9,993 bases of DNA, from NCBI GenBank assembly GCA_012959845.1, contig DUCL01000250.1, forward strand, positions 1 through 9,993, read 5' to 3'. The notes under the pieces are model-generated. The model was not told where the DNA came from, made no database searches, and worked only from the letters and a program-made list of their open reading frames with translations. How positions within the stretch are numbered: the first letter of the stretch is position 1; each line of letters opens with the position of its first letter. The stretch comes from Candidatus Poseidoniales archaeon (GTDB lineage: Archaea > Thermoplasmatota > Poseidoniia > Poseidoniales > Poseidoniaceae). Below, piece after piece: positions 1 through 6,980 of the stretch. The position numbers and the translations under genes are program-made.

Positions 1-106
1 CTAAATTATGCCTTGAAATAGGGTTTTTTAGCCGTCTAAATGCGATACTGCGGGGCGCAACACACGCTAGGGACTGCTCAGGCTTTCAGTTGCCCGTTTA
101 GGGGGC
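1..106. other. Non-coding stretch downstream of aceE
   Basis: No convincing coding frame is seen here on either strand. Read on the minus strand it is the region directly after the aceE stop codon, where an E2 (acetyltransferase) gene might be expected. The only frame opened by a GTG, near position 50, closes within about a dozen codons, so no E2 gene begins here. A run of six T at 24-29 on the plus strand, preceded by GGG, could be an archaeal oligo-T terminator for a plus-strand gene lying to the left of the window. That is a guess. Confidence 0.4.
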
Positions 107-2782
107 TCAAGAGTCTGCGATATCATTTCTCTCATTAGAAATCGCAAATTGCTTCTCAGCATTTGTATAGACTTTCGCATCAAAAGAACCATCTCTAACA
201 AGTGAAGAAAGCGCAGCTAATGTAATAGCAACGGCATCGATTTCAAAGAAACGACGTAGGGCAGGTCTTGTATCGGACCTGCCAAAACCATCAGTTCCTA
301 AAACTGTATAATCTCCACCAACCCATTGACGAATCATATCTGGAACTGCTACCATATTATCTGAAACAGCAATCGTAGGATATACTCCACTTCCAAGATG
401 TTGTTGAACCCAAGGTTGCTTTGCTTCCTTATCCGGATTTTGTCTATTCCAGCGATTTACTTCCAAACCTTCGCGTCTTAATTCTCCATATGAAGTTGCA
501 GACCAAATCTCACTTCGAACTCCAAACGTTTCCAATAATTCCACAGCCTCAAAAGCCTGTAGCATAATTGGTCCTGAAGCGATTAACCGTACTACTGGCC
601 CGCCTTCACCTTGCGGTGCTCCACGCAAACGATACAATCCACGAAGAATTCCTTCATCCACACCTTCGGGTTTAGGTGGCATAGGATGATTTTCATTGTA
701 GATTGCGATATAGTATAACAAATCCTTGTTTTGCCCATACATTTCATCAATTCCATGCTGGATAATGGTTGCCAATTCGTAAGCAAATGCTGGGTCCCAT
801 GCACGAACTGCAGAATTAGTATGAGCCATTAGTAGAGAATGTCCATCCTGATGTTGTAATCCTTCACCATTTAGTGTAGTTCTTCCTGAGGTTGCACCCA
901 TTAGGAATCCACGAGCGCGTTGGTCTGCTGCAGACCAAATCAAATCAGCAACTCGTTGGAATCCAAACATTGAGTAAAATGTGTAGAATGGTATCGTTGG
1001 GCAATTATGTGTTGCATAAGAGGTCGCTGAAGCGATAAAGGTAGAAGTTGCACCAGCCTCATTTATTCCTTCTTCGAATATTTGTCCTTTGGACGATTCC
1101 TTATATTTCATCAAAACCTTGTGATCTACTGGTTTGTACAATTGACCTTCAGGATGATAAATACCAAATTCAGCAAATAACGGGTCCATACCAAAAGTTC
1201 TCGCCTCATCTGGGATGATTGGAACGATTAGGCTACCAATTTCTTTTGATTTCATTAGTGACCTCATCAGTCTAACGAAAGCCATTGTTGTGGAAACTTC
1301 AGATTTACCTTTAGTACCTTCATCAAATGCACTATAAGTTTCATTTCCCGGTAAGGTCAATGTTGAAGGATAGTTAATTCTTTTCGGAACAAAACCATCC
1401 AAAGCAGTTCGGCGTGCCTTGACATAATCAACAATCTCTGGTACATTCTTTGGAAGAATGTAAGGATAAGATTCTAATTGCTCATCAGTGAAATCCAATT
1501 CCATATCATCCCTCATCCATTTGATTGAATCCATGTCGGCCTTTTTCTTACCATGGGTGGAATTTTTCCCTGCAAAGGAAGGCCCAATGCCATGCCCTTT
1601 GGTCGTACGCATTATCACAACTGTTGGCTGGCCTTTGTGGGCGGTAGCAGTAGCATATGCTGCGTGCATCTTCAGGAAATCATGCCCACCTAAGTCGGCA
1701 CACAAATCTTCTAATTGCTCATCACTAAGGTGAGAGACAAGCGCTTTCAATCCATCACTATTGAATAGGTCATTACGGATTATTTCACCAGATGAAGTCA
1801 TGATTCTTTGTTCATCACCATCGACTAATTGACTCATTCTTTTTGCGATTAGACCTTTGCTATCCACTTCAAATAAAGCATCCCATGAACTACCCCATAG
1901 AACCTTGATAACATTCCATCCAGCACCTCTAAAGCGCCCTTCTAATTCCTGAACAATTTTTGAATTTCCACGCACTGGACCATCAAGCCGTTGTAAATTA
2001 CAATTCATCGTCATAGTGATATTGTCAAGTCCTTCTCTACCTGCTAGCGATAATTGTGATAATGATTCAGGCTCATCAGATTCTCCATCACCCATCGTAT
2101 ACCAAACCCGAGAAGCGGCGGTTGAACAAAGCCCTCTATCCTCTAAATAGCGATTGAATCTCGCTTGGTGAATGGCGGTCATCGCCCCCAAACCCATGCT
2201 GACAGAAGGAAACTCCCAATATTCGGGCATTAATCGCGGATGTGGGTAGGATGATAATCCACAACCACCGACTTCTTGCCTAAACAAATCCATATTTTCT
2301 TCAGTGAAACGTCCTTCTAGCCAAGAGCGAGCATAAATTCCTGGTGAAGCATGGCCTTGCCAATAGAGGTGATCTCCTGAACCATCACCATCTTTGCCTC
2401 TAAAGAAATGGTTGAAACAAACTTCCCAAGCATGGCTTGTCGAAGCATATGTAGAGATATGCCCTCCTATTCCATCATTGGCTTTGTTAGCGCGAGTGAC
2501 CATCATCATTGCATTCCAACGAATTACTTGATGTATTTTTTCTTCCATTGCTAAATCGCCTGGATATGTTCCTTGCATTGAAGGGTGAATTGTATTCAAA
2601 TAAGGAGTATTGACCAAATCAATATCGACTCCAGCATCCTGAGCAGCATCAACCGTTGCAAGAAGTAAACGACGAGCTTCTTCATCACCTAACCTTTCAG
2701 CAACTGCAAGAATTGATTCAACCCATTCTTGTGTAACCACTGGGTCGGGGTCAGGTAATGTGTCTCGAATGCCGAATCTCAT
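107..2782 (-). CDS. aceE: Pyruvate dehydrogenase E1 component, homodimeric (AceE) type
   Basis: Thiamine-diphosphate enzyme that decarboxylates pyruvate and reductively acetylates the lipoyl group of E2 in the cytoplasmic pyruvate dehydrogenase complex. The 891 residues align along nearly the whole length with E. coli AceE (887 residues). Visible landmarks, counted from the chosen start, are the active-site His of GGHIS (107) and of WQGHASPG (144), the ThDP/Mg motif MGDGESDEPES (GDG at 231-233) ending in NCNLQRLDG (Asn 262), the mobile-loop His of NSTHGKKK, the catalytic Glu of EEGINEAG, and the His in LQHQDGHS. The ATG at 2782 is preferred: it gives family length, and a GGGAG Shine-Dalgarno-like stretch lies 9 bases upstream. 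An ATG at 2791 is possible. The frame is open to 2953, but that extension is non-homologous and covers the palindromes. The gene is divergent from the Hc1-like gene. No E2 or E3 gene is in the window. This E1 type is mainly bacterial, so transfer into this lineage is likely (inference). Confidence 0.95.
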   Translation of the reverse strand: MRFGIRDTLPDPDPVVTQEWVESILAVAERLGDEEARRLLLATVDAAQDAGVDIDLVNTPYLNTIHPSMQGTYPGDLAMEEKIHQVIRWNAMMMVTRANKANDGIGGHISTYASTSHAWEVCFNHFFRGKDGDGSGDHLYWQGHASPGIYARSWLEGRFTEENMDLFRQEVGGCGLSSYPHPRLMPEYWEFPSVSMGLGAMTAIHQARFNRYLEDRGLCSTAASRVWYTMGDGESDEPESLSQLSLAGREGLDNITMTMNCNLQRLDGPVRGNSKIVQELEGRFRGAGWNVIKVLWGSSWDALFEVDSKGLIAKRMSQLVDGDEQRIMTSSGEIIRNDLFNSDGLKALVSHLSDEQLEDLCADLGGHDFLKMHAAYATATAHKGQPTVVIMRTTKGHGIGPSFAGKNSTHGKKKADMDSIKWMRDDMELDFTDEQLESYPYILPKNVPEIVDYVKARRTALDGFVPKRINYPSTLTLPGNETYSAFDEGTKGKSEVSTTMAFVRLMRSLMKSKEIGSLIVPIIPDEARTFGMDPLFAEFGIYHPEGQLYKPVDHKVLMKYKESSKGQIFEEGINEAGATSTFIASATSYATHNCPTIPFYTFYSMFGFQRVADLIWSAADQRARGFLMGATSGRTTLNGEGLQHQDGHSLLMAHTNSAVRAWDPAFAYELATIIQHGIDEMYGQNKDLLYYIAIYNENHPMPPKPEGVDEGILRGLYRLRGAPQGEGGPVVRLIASGPIMLQAFEAVELLETFGVRSEIWSATSYGELRREGLEVNRWNRQNPDKEAKQPWVQQHLGSGVYPTIAVSDNMVAVPDMIRQWVGGDYTVLGTDGFGRSDTRPALRRFFEIDAVAITLAALSSLVRDGSFDAKVYTNAEKQFAISNERNDIADS

Positions 2783-2985
2783 ACAACCCATCTCCCTTAA
2801 ACAGCCCTTTAGCATGGGGGTTTTCAATTGATTGTATGAGAATCTCTCGAAAACGGGGAAAATATTATGCTCAATATTAATTTTGTTGATTTTCCGTAAA
2901 GTCCTCGCAGTACTGCGTTTAGGGCGAAAATCGCCCAAACTGCGCCGGCGCAATAGATAAAGACCGAAGACGCAGCGGTGTAGTT
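2783..2985. promoter_or_regulatory. Divergent promoter region between aceE and the Hc1-like gene
   Basis: These 203 bases separate the two divergent starts. The aceE-proximal part (about 2855-2890) is AT-rich, with AATATT occurring twice, and could hold TATA-like elements. The Hc1-proximal part is GC-richer and holds three regularly spaced palindromes. A GGTG Shine-Dalgarno-like element at 2977-2980 lies 5 bases before the Hc1 ATG. Exact TATA/BRE positions cannot be fixed from sequence alone. Confidence 0.5.
2906..2952. promoter_or_regulatory. Three perfect palindromes at even 17.5-bp spacing
   Basis: CGCAGTACTGCG (2906-2917), GGGCGA-AAA-TCGCCC (2922-2936) and TGCGCCGGCGCA (2941-2952) are each perfect inverted repeats. 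Their centres lie at 2911.5, 2929 and 2946.5, so both intervals are 17.5 bp. They end 33 bases before the Hc1-like start and begin 123 bases upstream of the aceE start. Such an array could bind a dimeric regulator or an architectural protein, possibly the adjacent Hc1-like product itself (inference). The three cores are not the same sequence, which argues against one classical operator repeated three times. Confidence 0.45.
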
Positions 2986-3165
2986 ATGTCCGTAGAGGCT
3001 AATGTTCAGAAGATGATTGACGACTTGAATTCCGCACTTGTTGATGCTGCAAAGCACGACAAGGGCAACAGTGCAGCAGGTACACGTGTGCGAAAGGCTA
3101 TGCAAGCTATCAAAGCAGACGCACAAGGTGTCCGCAAGCAAGTTCAAAACGACAAGAACAACTGA
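2986..3165 (+). CDS. Small histone-H1-like (Hc1 family) protein
   Basis: A 59-residue protein, below usual ORF cut-offs. Residues 9-54 follow the Hc1/histone-H1-like pattern: an amphipathic first helix (KMIDDLNSALVDAAKHDKG), then the family signature GNSAAGTRVRKAMQAIKADA, then GVRKQVQ. The same GNkAAGTRxRK core is found in small H1-like proteins of Bacteroidetes, and a related GNKAAAQRVR in chlamydial Hc1, which condenses DNA. Here the long Lys/Ala-rich tail of chlamydial Hc1 is absent and the net charge is only mildly positive (7 Lys and 3 Arg against 7 acidic residues). The ATG is preceded by GGTG at a 5-base spacing, and the frame ends in TGA. It is a candidate nucleoid-associated protein by homology. 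DNA binding is not shown by the sequence. An opposite-strand frame across the same bases has no recognisable content. Confidence 0.85.
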   Translation: MSVEANVQKMIDDLNSALVDAAKHDKGNSAAGTRVRKAMQAIKADAQGVRKQVQNDKNN

Positions 3166-3166
3166 G

Positions 3167-3183
3167 TAAAGAATAATTCTTTA
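3167..3183. repeat. Inverted repeat directly after the Hc1-like stop
   Basis: TAAAGAAT, one A, ATTCTTTA: a perfect 8-base inverted repeat starting two bases after the TGA. It is AT-rich, so as RNA the hairpin would be weak. It could mark the end of the Hc1-like transcript or be a protein-binding site. Confidence 0.4.
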
Positions 3184-3198
3184 TCTGATTCAATAATA

Positions 3199-3218
3199 CA
3201 TTCAAGTGCGCTTGAATG
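3199..3218. repeat. 8-bp stem, 4-nt loop inverted repeat
   Basis: CATTCAAG (3199-3206), loop TGCG, CTTGAATG (3211-3218) is a perfect stem. No T-run follows, so it does not look like a bacterial-style terminator. Confidence 0.5.
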
Positions 3219-3223
3219 AAGAC

Positions 3224-3255
3224 GAAGTTATCAGGGTTGAGGCCTTGGTAACTTC
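3224..3255 (+). ncRNA. Long hairpin upstream of the CoA-transferase gene (possible structured RNA)
   Basis: GAAGTTATCAGGG (3224-3236) pairs with CCTTGGTAACTTC (3243-3255) around a 6-base loop: 13 pairs, two of them G-U when read on the plus strand. The wobble pairs suggest an RNA rather than a DNA-binding palindrome. An alternative pairing of GGTTG (3235-3239) with CAACC (3257-3261) would disrupt it. It may be a transcript-end structure of the Hc1-like gene, a 5' leader element of the CoA-transferase, or a small RNA. It matches no RNA family known to me. Confidence 0.35.
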
Positions 3256-3270
3256 CCAACCATTTCTTTC

Positions 3271-3296
3271 ATTATTTAGTAGTTGTAGGGTCTAGC
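3271..3296 (+). promoter_or_regulatory. TATA-like element and weak ribosome site before the CoA-transferase gene
   Basis: ATTATTTA at 3271-3278 is the best archaeal TATA-like string, about 20-25 bases before the ATG. AGGG at 3287-3290 is a weak Shine-Dalgarno candidate 6 bases before the start. A transcript starting near 3297 would be nearly leaderless. Confidence 0.3.
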
Positions 3297-4331
3297 ATGC
3301 AAGAGATTCTAAGCGGCATCAAAGTTTTAGATTTATCACGCATTTTGGCAGGCCCATTAGCGACTCAATATCTCTCCGATTTTGGAGCAGAGGTAACTAA
3401 GGTCGAAGCACCTTGGGGAGATGATACTCGTCATTGGGGTCCTCCATTCGCTACAGGCTTTGATGGTGAAGAAGTTGCAGCCTACTATTTGTCCGCTAAT
3501 CGAGGCAAACAAGTGATTACTGCTAATCTAAAAAACGAAAGAGAGCGGATTAGAAAATTGATTGAGCAGAGCGATGTGGTAGTTGAAAATTTCAAACCAG
3601 GAACTCTTCAACGCCTTCTAGGTCCAATGCCACAGCATGTCATCTTGTGCTCAATGTCTGGTTATGGGGCGACAGGTCCTCGTAAGGATGAGCCAGGATA
3701 TGATTTGGCAATGCAAGCACAAAGCGGATTGATGAGCGTTACCGGTGAAGCGGATGGTCCACCTAACAAAGTCGGAGTAGCATTAATTGATGTCATTACT
3801 GGATTAAATGCAGTTTCAGCAATATTGGCCGCATTATTCCATCGAGAAAGAACAGGCGTTGTAAAGAATATTGAGATTTCATTATGGGATTGTGCAATAG
3901 CAGCACTTGTAAATCAAGCACACAATTTCCTTGAGAGTGGTAAGTCACCACATAGAATGGGCTCTGCCCACCCAAACCTAGTCCCATATAGAGCATTTGA
4001 AGTTGAAGATGGATGGTTTGTTATTGCGGTTGGCAGTGACCCACAATGGCAAAAGATGGCAGAGATATTAGAGATTCCAGCAAAGCCTCAATGGGATACA
4101 AATGCAGGCAGAATTGCTGAGCGAGAACAGATAGAAAAACTCGTTCAAAATGCTTGTAAACCCTTCACTAGAATACAACTTAAAGAATTACTGACAGGTA
4201 TTCCAAGCGCCCCAGTTAACACGATTGAAGAAGCCCTTAATGACCCACAATCAATAGCAAGAGGAAATATTACACAATTTGCAGGAGTTGATGTTCTTGC
4301 AAATCCACTGAGATTTATGAGTGATGATTAG
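3297..4331 (+). CDS. Class III CoA-transferase (CaiB/BaiF family), C-terminally short
   Basis: Family III enzymes move CoA between carboxylic acids, or racemise acyl-CoAs, through an enzyme-bound intermediate. Seen here: the N-terminal Rossmann-like signature ILSGIKVLDLSRILAGP (4-20), FGAEVTKVE (29-37), SANRGKQ (66-72), VVVENFKPG (94-102), CSMSGYGATGP (118-128), and the catalytic-loop motif EPGYDLAMQAQSG with the probable active-site Asp at 136. These are followed by HPNLVPYRAF (225-234) and the C-terminal SAPVNTIEEALNDPQ (304-318). The product is 344 residues, against about 360-410 for most members. It stops at NPLRFMSDD, where relatives usually continue with a segment resembling lGEHT.evL. 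The substrate cannot be told: formyl-, succinyl-, carnitine-type and racemase members share these motifs. Its 3' end overlaps that of convergent fen by 4 bp. Confidence 0.9.
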   Translation: MQEILSGIKVLDLSRILAGPLATQYLSDFGAEVTKVEAPWGDDTRHWGPPFATGFDGEEVAAYYLSANRGKQVITANLKNERERIRKLIEQSDVVVENFKPGTLQRLLGPMPQHVILCSMSGYGATGPRKDEPGYDLAMQAQSGLMSVTGEADGPPNKVGVALIDVITGLNAVSAILAALFHRERTGVVKNIEISLWDCAIAALVNQAHNFLESGKSPHRMGSAHPNLVPYRAFEVEDGWFVIAVGSDPQWQKMAEILEIPAKPQWDTNAGRIAEREQIEKLVQNACKPFTRIQLKELLTGIPSAPVNTIEEALNDPQSIARGNITQFAGVDVLANPLRFMSDD

Positions 4332-5356
4332 AAAGAGAAAAGAGATGTTTGGCCACCTTCTCTAATCAAACCACCTTCTCGTAATTTTTTAAATGCATTA
4401 TCCATTCGTCTTTGGCTAAATTGTCTTTCTTCCATGAGAAATTTTTTGAGGCCATTAATATCAATCACTCCAGGTTGTAGGTCTTCATCAGCGACTTGAT
4501 TGACCGGATGGTTATGGAATATTTCTCTAATTTCGTCAAGCCGTAGAGGTACTTCCTTGTCCTTAGCCGCGCAAATCGCTTCAATAGTATTGAATTCTTT
4601 AATCAGTTTCAAACCAGTCTTTGGACCAATACCTCTTATTCCCGGGTGGAAATCAGTTCCGATCATTATCGCTAAATCGACCAATTGCTCTCTTGTCAGT
4701 TGATTTTCCTTTAACACATCTTCAAGCATGATTTTTTCTGCAGAAACGACCTTACCGTAACTTTTGCTTCCGTGATTCATTAAATTTCTGACCAAGAATG
4801 GAGTGCCATAAAGAACTGCATCCCAATCTTGTGTAGCAACAACATCCAGTTGACCATTTGCAGCCATTACCGCTGCTTGAGCCTCACCTTCTGCTTTGGC
4901 ATCAACCCATGGAACACCTAACAAATCCAATAATCTCTTTGTTTCATCAACCATCTCAGGGCTGAAATGCATTATTCGTTGTGCCATTTTTTGTGCTAAC
5001 TTAAAGTCACCAGCAGCCAATGCTTCTTTGTGGATCTTCTCTGCCTCCTCTCTTCTTTTTCTTCTTGCAGCAATCTCATCTGCTTTTAATTCAGGAGAGC
5101 GTCCATCAAAGACATAAATTGGTTTGATTCCATGAGATAGCAATGTGCATGTACGGTTGAGAAAACCCATCAAATGGGAAACTACTTTGCCGTCTTTACT
5201 TCGTAATGGTCCACCATCTCCTTGCGGTGAAAGGTCTCTCATTGTCGTCAAAAATTGGAAGGCTGTGAGAAAGGCATCAATGCCGACACGCTTACCAGAA
5301 AGGCTTGCGAGTTCTATCGGTTCTTTAGGCGCGATGTCCTTCAGGTTGCAGCCCAT
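4328..5356 (-). CDS. fen: Flap endonuclease 1 (archaeal FEN-1)
   Basis: Structure-specific 5' flap nuclease that processes Okazaki fragments and long-patch repair intermediates together with PCNA and DNA ligase. The 342 residues match archaeal FEN-1 length (about 340). Counted from the chosen start, the metal-binding acids are all present: D27 (VGIDAF), D84 (YVFDGRSP), E156 and E158 (AEGEAQAA), D177 and D179 (TQDWDAVLYG) and D235 (GTDFHPG). The helix-hairpin-helix RGIGPKTGLKLI (241-252) follows. The C-terminus QTSLFSF is a PIP-box-like PCNA hook. An upstream ATG at 5389 would add 11 residues. The ATG at 5356 is preferred because FEN-1 proteins begin MG, with the N-terminal Gly close to the active site. 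No Shine-Dalgarno is visible, so a leaderless transcript is possible. The gene is divergent from the tRNA methyltransferase gene and converges with the CoA-transferase gene. Confidence 0.96.
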   Translation of the reverse strand: MGCNLKDIAPKEPIELASLSGKRVGIDAFLTAFQFLTTMRDLSPQGDGGPLRSKDGKVVSHLMGFLNRTCTLLSHGIKPIYVFDGRSPELKADEIAARRKRREEAEKIHKEALAAGDFKLAQKMAQRIMHFSPEMVDETKRLLDLLGVPWVDAKAEGEAQAAVMAANGQLDVVATQDWDAVLYGTPFLVRNLMNHGSKSYGKVVSAEKIMLEDVLKENQLTREQLVDLAIMIGTDFHPGIRGIGPKTGLKLIKEFNTIEAICAAKDKEVPLRLDEIREIFHNHPVNQVADEDLQPGVIDINGLKKFLMEERQFSQRRMDNAFKKLREGGLIREGGQTSLFSF

Positions 5357-5433
5357 GTGTTGACAAATAAGGCGACAGTATGTAGCCATTGGCCTACGAG
5401 AGCATCAAGAGGGATTAGCGATGAGCAGTGAAT
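5357..5433. promoter_or_regulatory. Short divergent promoter region fen / tRNA methyltransferase
   Basis: Only 77 bases separate the two starts, so both promoters must lie here or reach into the opposite gene. No clear TATA box is visible. GAGGG at 5408-5412 resembles a Shine-Dalgarno but stands before the ATG at 5421, whose frame ends after about 31 codons and is not believed. Confidence 0.35.
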
Positions 5434-6588
5434 ATGGCGCAGCACATTGCAGTCCTTCGCGGATGGCACCCAGCTCTTGCTATGGCAGAGTTAGCGGCTT
5501 TGCTACCAAGCCATAACCCAATAATAAGCGAGTCAAATCGGTTTGCGAAATTAGAGGGTGAATTGACTCCGAGTGAAGCGTTTGAGACACTATCGGTATC
5601 GAGTGGTTGCCAGGCAATTTTGCTAAATGGATTCATTCACAATTGGCAAAATGATGAATCAATATTGTTGGAGAAAGTTGAAAATTATTTGCAAAACAAT
5701 CAGCGAGAAGGAAAGATGGCAGTAGTCCCTTTACGGATAGAAGGGAAATTATCACAATTTAGTTCAAGTCAAATCGCTGGTAAGATTGGTGGAATAATGA
5801 GTAGGATAGGATGGCAAATAGATTTGTCAAACCCAGCCAATCGTTTTTCAATTACAATTGATGGAAGTTCATCCCAAATTGCTTGTGGCTGGATGGTTGG
5901 AGATGAGTCCGGAAGCGAGGGAGTGGCACATAGAAAAGCAACGCAACGCCCTTTTTTCAAACCGGTTAGCCTATCTCCTCGTTTGGCCCTCTTAGCCGTA
6001 AACCTTGCAGCAGGTCCTATTGGAAATGGCCCAGTAATCGATGCGATGACAGGAACAGGGGGATTCATCATCGAAGCAGCAGCAACCAATCGGCAAGCAT
6101 TGGGTATTGACCTTAATTCACAGATGGTAGAAGGGGCAAATCAAAATCTAAATTGGTTACTCAAACAACAGAACATTACCCAATCTTCTGCAAAGATAGT
6201 GCGAGGCGATGCAACAAATATCGCGGCCAGCATTGACAAATCATGGATTGGCCAAGTTAAGGGATTTGTATTGGACCCCCCTTATGGAAGAAACTCTCAA
6301 GGCTCATTAGAGCATGATGAATTACTAACAAAAACGCTGACTAGCGCTCATCAAGTAGCATCTAATGAAGCGAGTCTGGTATTGATAGTTCCAATTAATT
6401 CAATGCCTGCGCAAATAAATAGCGCTCTAGATAATAAATCGCAAGTGGATTTATTGCATGGCGATTGGCATTCACTACAACAATTGATGAAATCAAGCGG
6501 CTGGCAAATAAAAAACCGATGGATTGAACATGTTCATGGAAGCCTTAGTCGTCTTGTGATTCACGCAAAATACGTTCTTCTAAATTGA
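5434..6588 (+). CDS. trmG10: tRNA (guanine(10)-N2)-methyltransferase (Trm11 / archaeal TrmG10 type)
   Basis: SAM-dependent enzyme that methylates the exocyclic N2 of G10 in the tRNA D-stem, to m2G and, in archaea, m2,2G. The 384 residues split into an N-terminal THUMP-containing half (about 1-160, starting MAQHIAVLRGWHPALAMAEL) and a Rossmann-fold methyltransferase half. Seen: the family-specific linker RPFFKPVSLSPRLA (172-185), SAM motif I VIDAMTGTGGFIIEA (201-215), motif II GIDLN with D226, motif III GDA with D259, and the catalytic DPPYGR (281-286). DPPY, rather than NPPY, fits exocyclic-amine methylation of guanine. The ATG at 5434 was chosen; an in-frame GTG at 5428 would add two residues. 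No good ribosome site is seen. The gene lies 429 bases before a tRNA-Arg gene that carries G10. Its end overlaps the convergent YkgJ-like gene by 44 bp. Confidence 0.9.
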   Translation: MAQHIAVLRGWHPALAMAELAALLPSHNPIISESNRFAKLEGELTPSEAFETLSVSSGCQAILLNGFIHNWQNDESILLEKVENYLQNNQREGKMAVVPLRIEGKLSQFSSSQIAGKIGGIMSRIGWQIDLSNPANRFSITIDGSSSQIACGWMVGDESGSEGVAHRKATQRPFFKPVSLSPRLALLAVNLAAGPIGNGPVIDAMTGTGGFIIEAAATNRQALGIDLNSQMVEGANQNLNWLLKQQNITQSSAKIVRGDATNIAASIDKSWIGQVKGFVLDPPYGRNSQGSLEHDELLTKTLTSAHQVASNEASLVLIVPINSMPAQINSALDNKSQVDLLHGDWHSLQQLMKSSGWQIKNRWIEHVHGSLSRLVIHAKYVLLN

Positions 6589-6961
6589 GTAATGTTGCAG
6601 CATCATCATCACTTGGTGGCGGAAATTGTTCCTTATGCGGGCAACCATCATCCAGTATTGCAGCATCATCTTTAGACAATACATATGGATATGTTTTGCA
6701 ACCTTTAGGCCTTGCATCATATACAGAACACATTCCTTCAGCATTTGTATCAGAAGAATCGGTAAGCAGAAAAACACAAGCCCGAGTTTTATCATCATTG
6801 AGTAGAGTTAGTATTCCCTGTTCATTCTTCCACGTGAATTTTTCAACAGCCATCCCAGTTCTTCGTGCCAATCTTGCAGACTCTGCCTTGGTAAGAGGCA
6901 TTGTTGTCTCTCTACAACATGCTGAACAGCCCATTGGAATACATGGAAGTGAGCGGCCCAT
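6545..6961 (-). CDS. YkgJ-family cysteine-cluster protein (putative Zn/Fe-binding)
   Basis: A 138-residue protein with eight cysteines in the UPF0153/YkgJ layout: C7, C12, C15 and C16 (PCIPMGCSACC), C62 (ACVFLL), C78 and C88 in the diagnostic block CSVYDARPKGCKTYPY (78-93), and C107 (DDGCPHKE). Family members are annotated as zinc- or iron-chelating, but a biological role is not established. No membrane segment or signal peptide is present, so it is probably cytoplasmic. The ATG at 6961 is chosen because the next Met (10) would lose C7; AGGAA lies just 5' of it. The last 44 bases overlap the 3' end of the tRNA methyltransferase gene on the other strand, so the C-terminal residues (NLEERILRESQDD) are constrained by both frames. 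The gene is divergent from the tRNA-Arg gene across 56 bases. Confidence 0.88.
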   Translation of the reverse strand: MGRSLPCIPMGCSACCRETTMPLTKAESARLARRTGMAVEKFTWKNEQGILTLLNDDKTRACVFLLTDSSDTNAEGMCSVYDARPKGCKTYPYVLSKDDAAILDDGCPHKEQFPPPSDDDAATLLNLEERILRESQDD

Positions 6962-6980
6962 ATTCCTGCCAGCGCACCCA

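Noticed and set aside
2783..2953. A 57-codon N-terminal extension of AceE up to the ATG at 2953.
   Set aside because: It has no similarity to E1 proteins, overshoots the family length, covers the three palindromes, and the ATG at 2782 has a better ribosome-site context.
2824..3147. A minus-strand 107-codon frame opposite the Hc1-like gene.
   Set aside because: Its composition is Cys/His/Leu-rich without any family signature, and it is explained as the antisense of the Hc1-like gene plus its promoter region.
3166..3296. A known riboswitch class upstream of the CoA-transferase.
   Set aside because: No conserved riboswitch core was recognised; only the hairpins can be stated.
4332..4400. A frameshift hiding the missing C-terminus of the CoA-transferase.
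   Set aside because: Other plus-strand frames after 4331 give no family-like sequence and run into fen coding sequence.
5421..5516. A 31-codon plus-strand frame beginning at the ATG at 5421, which has the nearest Shine-Dalgarno-like sequence.
   Set aside because: It overlaps trmG10 out of frame, shows no recognisable content and ends quickly; a leader-peptide role cannot be supported.
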